From NCBI RefSeq assembly GCF_028640845.1, contig NC_080540.1, forward strand, positions 131,964,420 to 132,028,419: a stretch of DNA of 64,000 nucleotides. The letters run 5' to 3'. The stretch comes from Ahaetulla prasina. Taxonomy: Eukaryota; Chordata; Lepidosauria; Squamata; Colubridae. The stretch's first letter is position 1; each line of letters opens with the position of its first letter. Below, piece by piece: positions 56,843 to 64,000 of the stretch. Both the position numbers and the translations under genes were made by a program. Below the pieces are notes generated by a model. It did not search any database and had not been told where the DNA came from. It was given only the letters and a program-made list of their open reading frames with translations.

Positions 56843-57416
56843 TCTGTGTTTCCTAAAAATAATATCGGGTTTTATTTTCTTTTGGGCCCCCAAATAATCA
56901 CTAGGCCTTATTTACGGGAAATGTCTTATTTTTCCCCATGTATGGGAGGCCTGCTTCTTCTGATTGCTCGTGGCGGGGCAGGAGGGTACGCAGTGTGCCA
57001 GTTCCACCGCTGTGAGGCAGGGGGCGGAGCTGCTCCACGCACCCCACACTAGCTTACCACCAGGCCCCCACAGCCAAGCCATCCATGTCCCCATGCCTGC
57101 CTTGCGGCAAGCAGAAGAAGTGGGTGAGCAGTTACCTGGGCTCCTGCTGCATATGGCTGCTGGTGCTGCCGCCATGAGGCAGGTGTTGGGGCATGGATGG
57201 CCTGGCTGTGGTGACTCAGAGGTAAGCCAGTGCGTGGCGGATGCAGCATATCATCACACCCCCACGCATTGCGCTGTGACCGTGGCACTGTGAGCAACCA
57301 GACAGAATGGGCGGGTAAGCGGCTACGCAAGTTCTTAAACAGGGCTTATTTTGGGGGGTAGGGCTTATATTAGGTGCATGCGTAAAACATGCTATGTCTT
57401 ATTTTTCAGAAAACAG
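56843..57416. mobile_element. Inverted-repeat element inserted in the CTAT microsatellite
   Basis: Left end CTGTGTTTCCTAAAAATAA and right end TTATTTTTCAGAAAACAG are imperfect inverted repeats of the same kind as the element at 59322-59599. The interior 56960-57330 is GC-rich with no transposase. Confidence 0.65.
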
Positions 57417-57417
57417 G

Positions 57418-57448
<31 letters not shown>

Positions 57449-57450
57449 CA

Positions 57451-58010
57451 ATTTAATTTAATTAATTTAATTTAACTTGCCACCCATCTCAACAACACGG
57501 TGACTGAGGGCAGTTTACAATGTTAAAAAATAAAACGATACAACAATATGAATATAATAAGAATAAAACACTATAAAATATAAACTATCAGCTATAAATT
57601 GAGCTAAAAGATGGGAGGGAGGGAATAGGCTTAGCATGAGAGGGGGGAATCTGTTATTAATCTATCAACCACTTCAAGCATGAGGTTCCCTCATTGAAGA
57701 CCCAGGTAACTGGCAGAGCCAGATCTTCAAGCTCCTATGGAAGGTCAGGAGGCTCACAGCTGACCTCATTCCTGGAGGTAAGAAGTTCCAAAGGATGGAA
57801 GCAATGGCAGAGAAGGCTCTTCTCTTGGACCCCGCCAGCTGGAAATCCCTGGCTGACAAGGCCCATAGCATGGCTTCTGTGACAGCCTGGGTGGGCCAAT
57901 CTCAGTTGGATGAGATGGTTCCTCAAGTAACATGGACCCATGCCATGAAAGGCTTTAAAGGTAGTTTTCCACACTGTGGGATCTGTGAGGAGCAGATGGC
58001 TGTCCATGAG
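57451..58010 (-). mobile_element. L2-like LINE remnant
   Basis: Minus-strand frames contain RRAFSAIASILWNFLPPGMR and HGMGPCYLRNHLIQ, the L2 ORF2 C-terminal motifs, in two different registers. The 3' tail (CTGCCCTCAGTCACC complement, then AATTTAATTT) runs to ~57451. Confidence 0.7.
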
Positions 58011-58111
58011 TGCAGCAGAATGTCTCTATTCACCTTATACAGGTGAAGTCTTCAGCGTAAGTCCAAATTATCAGGGTTCAAGTTATTGTGTGATAGTTTT
58101 CTTGCACTATA

Positions 58112-58527
58112 CAGGTAGTCCTCTACTTACAACAGGTCATTTAGTGACCATTCAAAGTTAAAACAGCACTGAAAAAAGTGACTTATGACCATTTTTCACA
58201 GTTACGACTTTTGCAGTATCCCCATGGTCACGCAATCAAAATTCAGACACATGGCAACTGGTTCGTACTTATAACCGTTACTGTGTCCCAAGGTCATGTG
58301 ATCCACTTTTTGTGACCTTCTGACAAGCAAAGGCTGTGGGGAAGCCAGATTCACTTAACCTACTGTGCTACTAACTTATCAACTGCAGTGATTCACTTAA
58401 CAACTGAGGCAAGAAAGGTCATAAAACAGGGCAAAACTCACATTTTAAATTTTAAATTTTAAAACTCACTCTGACTTAACAACGGACATTTTGGGCTCAA
58501 TTGTGGTCATTAGTCGAGGACCACCTG
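58112..58527. mobile_element. TA-flanked MITE (AGGTAGTCCT family), complete
   Basis: CAGGTAGTCCTCTACTTACA to GTCGAGGACCACCTG, with TA at 58110-58111 and 58528-58529. About 416 bp. Confidence 0.85.
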
Positions 58528-59321
58528 TAATACAGAAGACTTAATTCCCTGACTCTGCTTCTTATAGAATAGACTCTGCTTCTATCACTTAGTAGGTATG
58601 ACTATCACAGTTAGAGAATCTATTAAGCCATAGATGTAGAGTGACTGGCTTGAGTCACTGTCAATGGGGGTAGTAAAGCCTTGGCCAATTGTCATGTCCT
58701 CCAGATTAATAGACTTCAAATAAAGTCTTTCCTTGCTTTGTCTGAAGAATTCCACATCTAGAATTCCACATTCAGAGGAAAATTGGTTTTTCATGCTTAA
58801 TGAGATGATAATACCGTATAACTTTTTAATTTTCAGATTGTGTGGGTTTCTGTAACATTCTAATGACCAGAATTTATCCAGATTTAATATTTAATTATTG
58901 TCCTTCCCTTTTACTAGAGTGATTTTTTTTAAAAAATTTTTTTACAAAATCAGTTTAGCTTGAATCAGAGGTAATCCTTTGGATATTTTTTGAAATGGGA
59001 ACTGTAAATTTAAAGCTAAAACTAGGGTTGCCACAAAAGTATAACAGAGAAGTCATATTCCAGGAGGCAGAAGTATGTATAGAATGAGTTTGTCATATCA
59101 GTGGTGTGATATGGGACAAGAGACAATAAAGCATTTTCTTCCAGGTGGACAAGCACGTAGTTAAAATGATATTTTAGGAAATGATTTTCCAAATATGCAT
59201 TCTCCTTTCAGCTGTCCACTTAGAAGGGGCAGCTTCAAAATTGTTTATATGTGAACTGGCCTAGTTTTCCATTAGTTTGTGTATAGTGGTAGATAAAAAA
59301 TGGTCACTTCTGACCATTATA
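58528..59321. other. XYLT2 intron, nothing recognised
   Basis: AT-rich, with poly-T/poly-A near 58920-58945. Confidence 0.5.
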
Positions 59322-59599
59322 CCGTGCTTCCCTGAAAATAAGACCCCAATCCTCTATTTTGTGAACCCTGAAATAAGCACTTGGCCTCATTTTTGGGGAG
59401 GTCTTATTATTTTGGGACACATGGAGCAAGACGGGGCTCCTCTTGCCATCTTATCTGAGTTCCAGCTCTGTCCCCCGCCTAACCCTAACCAGAGGAAATG
59501 GCGGAGACCGGCTGTGCATGCGTTTAAAATTTACGGGGAGGGCTTATTTTCAGGGCAGGGTTTATTTTCGGGGGATGTCTTATTTTCAGGGAAACACGG
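59322..59599. mobile_element. Tc1/mariner-like MITE with AAAATAAGAC ends
   Basis: Inverted ends CCGTGCTTCCCTGAAAATAA and TTATTTTCAGGGAAACACGG, with TA duplications at 59320-59321 and 59600-59601. Internal repeats of the TTATTTTCGGGG type lie near the right end. Confidence 0.82.
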
Positions 59600-59601
59600 T
59601 A

Positions 59602-60616
59602 TCATCGTGAGTATATGGATGTTGATTTTTAAGCTTGTAATTCAAAAATATTTAGAGCTAACCTATATCCAACCATCCATGGTGACTCAAAATAGAAAAA
59701 GTCAGCATGTGAATTTTCTTTTTGACTTCTTGAGCAGTCTGCTGTCTTGGTGGTAATGTCTTCCTTGGTACTTATCTATTCACTGGGTAACAGCCTTATC
59801 TTACAGTAATAACAAGCTTCAGCATAATTTTATGATATCCGTATTGAAGTAATTGGCCTGAAAAGGAGCAAAGAGGGGGAGAGGTTAGAAGACCACAATA
59901 GTAGAGGCAGTAGGTATACTTTCTTCAACAGTCTTTCTTAAGTAAAGCACTTTCCCTTGAGGGGACATTAGGCAAGATAATGATGACTTTTAATTATAAA
60001 GGTGTATAATAAAGGAGATTATATTTCAAATCCCGTATAAGCGTGGGTGTCAATGTTTGTACAAGAATCTGTCAATTGAGCAGATTTTTTTTGACACATT
60101 CACTTTATATTTAAACTTATTCCAGGGTGCTCTCATTTCTCAAAACTATGGTTAAACCAGTTGGGCAACTTTGCCCCTTCAATTACATACAAGTCTGGTC
60201 TTGTGAATCAAACTGAGGGAAATGATAAGAGTAGCTTTCCCCTCTCTGTGGTATCTTCTTGGCATGGTGTCTTCTTGGCATGATTAGATCAGGATTCTCT
60301 TGGACATGAATAGTTGGCAGTTCTGGGAGGTGCATCCATACCTCCCTAGAGAAACACCAAGTTGAGGGAAGATGCAGAACTGCTTCTTAACATCTGACTG
60401 AAACAGGAATAATGTATTTGTAGGAAGCTGTTCGGATGATAGAAATCATTACTATCAAGCAAAGAAAGTTTGTCTTATTCCCAGTTGCACACACAAACCC
60501 TTTACATTATGCTTAGTGTACAAATACTAAATGCTTAGCATACAAAAATAGTGCATGGGGATTGGAAAGTCTTTTTTTCCTGGTACAATTCCGTAACGGC
60601 TTCTGTATCCTTAATA
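59602..60616. other. XYLT2 intron, nothing recognised
   Basis: No exon or repeat identified. Confidence 0.5.
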
Positions 60617-60624
60617 AAGTAGTG

Positions 60625-61049
60625 CAGGGGCGTCAAACTCGATTTCATTGAAGGCCGCATCAGGACTGTATTTGACCTTGGTTGGCCAGGGTGGGCGTGA
60701 CTATCTCAACGTCACTCATGTTGGGGCGCCTGTGGTGGCCCAAGAGCTTGGCCAGTGAAAACGGGCTCCCAAGCTCCATTTTTGGCTACGACAGCACCCT
60801 GTAACCCTCTGCTAGTGAAAATGGAGTTTGGGAGGGGCACCTGCGGCACTCGGGACCTCTATTTTTTGGCTGTGACGGCCTTCTGCAACCCTCTGCCAGC
60901 AAAAATGGAGCTCACACGGACAGTCCTCCCGAGCTTCATTTTCACTGGCAGGGGCACCGCAGGCCGCTCCTTTGCTGTTTCCCTGTGAGCCAGATCTAAG
61001 CACCCCACAGGCCGGATCCGGCCCCTGGGCCTTGAGTTTGACACGCCTG
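60625..61049. mobile_element. hAT-like MITE (GTGTCAAACTC family), longest copy
   Basis: CAGGGGCGTCAAACTCGA to CTTGAGTTTGACACGCCTG; 8-bp flanks AAGTAGTG (60617-60624) and GAGTAGTA (61050-61057). The interior repeats the CTCTGCCAGCAAAAATGGAG motif three times in both orientations. Non-coding. Confidence 0.82.
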
Positions 61050-61057
61050 GAGTAGTA

Positions 61058-61805
61058 CGTTTGGTTATAGTTCAGCCTTCCAACTGCCTCAGATTCAGTC
61101 ATTTTCAATGTTAGGCATGTACTCCTGTGGTTGAAGAATGTTCTATGCAAGCATCCTGATCCCCCCCCCACTTCTTCCAATTGCTGCATAAGGAGAACTG
61201 CATGCAAACCCAAATTAAAAACAAATTGTGAAAAATGGGAATAGAAATGGCGGAATGTTGCTTTTGGGGAGGAGCAGCACACTTTTCTTTCCCCTTTGTA
61301 CAAGCTATCAGTGTTGTAAGCCTAAGTAACCATCTTCCCACACACTTAAAAAAACATTGAGTGGGAGGGACTGTATGAAAAGCTTTGCAGTCAGTTGTTA
61401 TTTAAAATGAATTCAAATCTAATCATCTTTCTTTCTAATAGCAAAGTCAGCTGATGAGCACCAAGATTATAGCCAGAATGGGGCCACTGAGAAATAAGAG
61501 GAATATATCACGGTGCTCCTGGGAACCTTTGATGATTGCAAAAGTAGGGAAAAATATTTGCAGGATAGGAAAGGAGAAAAAAATAAACCCAGCAATCTAA
61601 GGATGGCTGTGTAGCTACAACAGGATGGGAACAAGAAGCAGAAAAGGGGAGAAAAGAAATAGAAGACTTTGAATAGATTCACTCTTTTTTTTTGTGGATT
61701 CCAATGTGTCATTTACCAGTAAAGCCGACAATAAAAAACAATTGTCCTAAACTGTTAGATATAAGGGTAGGGATGGCAGGAGGATTTTTGTGATGGACAT
61801 TAAAG
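61058..61805. other. XYLT2 intron, no supported exon
   Basis: An acceptor-like TTTCTTTCTAATAG at ~61441 was examined; the following frame does not resemble XYLT2. Confidence 0.45.
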
Positions 61806-62030
61806 AAATAGCACTTAGATTTATATACCACATCATAGTGCTTTACAGCACTCTCTTGGTGGGTTTAAAATGTCAGCATATTGCCCCCTTCAGTCTGGGC
61901 CCTCATTTTACCAATCTGGGAGGGATGGAGGACTGAGTCAATCTCGAGTCCCTGTCAGGATTGAACTCCAGGCAGTGGACAAAGTTTGCCTGCAAAATTG
62001 CATTATAACCACTGCGCCATCGGGGCTCAG
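61806..62030 (-). repeat. tRNA-derived SINE with CR1-like 3' half
   Basis: Minus strand: head GATGGCGCAGTGGTTATAAT, B box GTTCAATCC, then ATGAGGGCCCAGACTG and a tail ending TATAAATCTAAGTGCTATTT. Near full length. Confidence 0.8.
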
Positions 62031-62084
62031 TATCCAATAGTGGTACTAAATCTTGAGAGACCTATCTGTTTCAGAAGTTGGTTT

Positions 62085-62355
62085 TTGGTTTTTTTTTACA
62101 TTTATATCCCGCCCTTCTCCGAAGACTCAGGGCGGCTTACATTGTATAAGGCAATAGTCTCATTCTATTTGTATATTTATATACAAAGTCAACTTATTGC
62201 CCCCCCCAACAATCTGGGTCCTCATTTTACCTACCTTATAAAGGATGGAAGGCTGAGTCAACCTTGGGCCTGGTGGGACTCGAGCCTGCAGTAATTGCAG
62301 GCAGCTGTGTTTAATAACAGGCTATCTTACAGCCTGAGCCACACCGCGGCCAGTT
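62085..62355 (-). repeat. tRNA-derived SINE, second copy
   Basis: Minus strand: GCGGTGTGGCTCAGGCTGTA (A box), GCTCGAGTCCC (B box), AAATGAGGACCCAGATTGTT, and GTAAGCCGCCCTGAGTCTTC with a TATAAATGT...A tail. Essentially complete. Confidence 0.85.
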
Positions 62356-62435
62356 AAGACTGTGCAAATTATTCAGAGAGTTGCACAGAAGACATTTGAG
62401 ATAAGATTACCACTAAATACAGTACGCTGGGCAAG

Positions 62436-62600
62436 GAGCAGAGAAACCTGACTTCTAATCCTGCATTAAACAGTGACTTTGGACCCCTCGCTGTCTTTCA
62501 ACCTGGGAAGAAGATACAGTGCTAGGAAACCACTTCCAAAACATTGGCAAGAAAACAGCATAAACCTTCCATATAGTCATCGCGAATTAAAGTAAATTTG
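62436..62600 (+). repeat. MIR-like SINE fragment
   Basis: CAGAGAAACCTGACTTCTAA, then GGAAACCACTTCCAAAACAT and TGGCAAGAAAAC match the body of the MIR-like SINE seen at 29355. Confidence 0.5.
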
Positions 62601-64000
62601 AAGGACCATCGCAGTAACAAGAAAGCCAATTGCACCTGGTTGGAAAAAGCAGGTCTATACTATGAATCCTTGTCAATTCCAAGATAAATTGAATGGTATT
62701 CATTGGACCTATAAATTGACAAACCCATCCGTTTATTTCATGAATGTACTTTTGAGAGTCGGTAGACTTTTATAAGAGGATATTTAAAAAAAAGAGGGAA
62801 ATAGTTTGTCTCGAGATTCTAGTAAAACAAAGCACGGAAAACAAGCATTGCACAAAACAGGGGCTCTGTACTTTCAGCCTCTGAAAAACCTTTGATGAAA
62901 ATTGTCAGGGCACATAATTTTGAACGGATGTATCATTGGAAAGTGATGTGTTCTGTTTGTCATCCTTAGTCCATCTCATCCGCACAGCCTTTTTGCTCTG
63001 ATGCCCCTCTTATTGTTCACTTTGAAGCTGTGGTGCCAACGAACTGCTGAGGTAGGCTGAAGCTGGATCAAAGTGACCCAACAGAAACATGTTGTTTTCT
63101 ATGGAAAGTGGGGGGAAAATACTCACATTGTTAACTTTCTGGAGTACATGAGGAGTAGCCATCAGAAGCGCCAATTGGACCACTGAAGGACTGCCTCCTT
63201 CTATTTAATTTAATTGGATGACACTGAATAGTTATATTGTGGTTGACTGATGGGTTGACACTTTGTCAGCTCAGCCTGTTTGTTAGGTCTTTTGTTTCAG
63301 TCCTGGGAATTTCCTTCTTATGGAAGACAATCCCATGTCTACCAAGAGATCAAGATTCCAATCAGCACCCAAATCAAATGGCTTTGCAGGATCTGGATGG
63401 GAGGAGGAAGAAAGGAAAGCTGGACAATGAAGAGAGGTGGAGAGAAGATACCTAACAAAGGGAAAGGCTTGGATTCTAGCCAAGAGGTTTATCACTTTGC
63501 CAATGACTTCACCTTTCCCTTATTTGGAAAGAGATGCAAAGATTTTGGAGCTCTTACGGTAGAAGCCTTTTAATGGGAATTGGTAAGTTGAAAGATGGCA
63601 GGGAAGAAGGAAGATGACCAGCAGAGAATGTGCTCACATGGGCAGAGATAATTTCCACTCCTGTTGTGCAAGTGAGGAATTAAAATGGGCGAGGGGAGGG
63701 GGACTCCATACAGAAGAATTAATTGCTCCCCATTATTTTCTAGGCAGGCAGCAATGCTACTTGAGTCATCCTTGAAGACAACCCTTTTTTAAAGCCATAT
63801 GCTTTTCAACCTCTCTCAACATTTTTTGTATGTAGATGAGCCCTTCCATTCTGAAATATCAAAACTGATATGGTTCAGCAGATAAGCACTTAAGCTTGAT
63901 GGTTTTTATTCAGGTTTTGGACTGATAGTTATCTTCTCAGGGCTATGTAGTTCAGGAAGATAGAACACATTTATAAATCATATGTTTTAGAATCAGAATG
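62601..64000. other. XYLT2 intron to the right edge, nothing recognised
   Basis: Open frames at 63237-63573 have no splice context and no family resemblance. No exon 2 of XYLT2 is visible. Confidence 0.5.

Noticed and set aside
61440..61550. Plus-strand exon after TTTCTTTCTAATAG as XYLT2 exon 2
   Set aside because: The open frame has no similarity to the XYLT2 stem or catalytic domain as I know it, and its donor is weak.
62290..62355. tRNA-like promoter boxes on the minus strand
   Set aside because: Head of a tRNA-derived SINE with the body and tail present.

Overview
The window is vertebrate nuclear DNA from a squamate reptile, most likely a snake. The evidence is a Sauria-type SINE, L2/CR1, L1, R4-like and Penelope-like retroelement remains, many short inverted-repeat DNA transposons, and a CR1 3' end fused to an (AATAC)n pentanucleotide tract, a pattern known from snakes. 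Coding content is very low and almost everything is intronic or intergenic repeat. There are no bacterial-type operons, CRISPR arrays or convincing RNA genes.

Two host genes can be supported. (1) On the minus strand, from about 29.7 kb to the left edge, is a multi-exon gene built from small exons. I recognised eight exons by splice sites, coding content and unbroken reading phase: 29612-29708 (start codon), 26508-26554, 24361-24536, 22598-22649, 18630-18686, 15063-15119, 8848-8904 and 762-822. The gene continues past position 1. The last four exons encode HEAT-repeat helices resembling HEATR9/HEATR4-type proteins. The 57-nt exon occurs twice, at 18630-18686 and 15063-15119, in nearly identical 1.3-kb duplicated blocks, and both copies have intact splice sites and phase. 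(2) On the plus strand, the first coding exon of XYLT2 (xylosyltransferase 2, a Golgi enzyme that starts glycosaminoglycan chains) lies at 43440-43580 in a CpG-rich promoter region. No later XYLT2 exon was found, so about 43.58-64 kb is read as its first intron.

Layout: 0.96-5.5 kb, a complete Ty3/Gypsy-type LTR retrotransposon with visually identical 190-bp LTRs and AGTAC target duplications but a heavily frameshifted interior and a lost integrase Glu. 5.5-12.7 kb, scattered SINE, CR1 and MITE copies around one HEAT exon. 12.7-18.8 kb, a stack of direct duplications separated by an (ATT)n tract, an L2-like fragment and a truncated L1. 18.8-29.7 kb, the 5' half of the HEAT gene plus hAT-like MITEs, a Sauria SINE and the CR1-linked microsatellite. 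29.7-42.7 kb, intergenic sequence with a Penelope-like GIY-YIG remnant. 42.7-43.9 kb, the XYLT2 promoter and exon 1. 43.9-64 kb, the XYLT2 intron with more MITEs, L2-like pieces and a degraded R4/R2-type LINE at 53.0-55.0 kb.

I did not find an undescribed molecular system. The most interesting signals are the in-frame tandem exon duplication in the HEAT gene, the young-looking but broken LTR element, and several MITE families that share 8-bp target duplications with a central TA.
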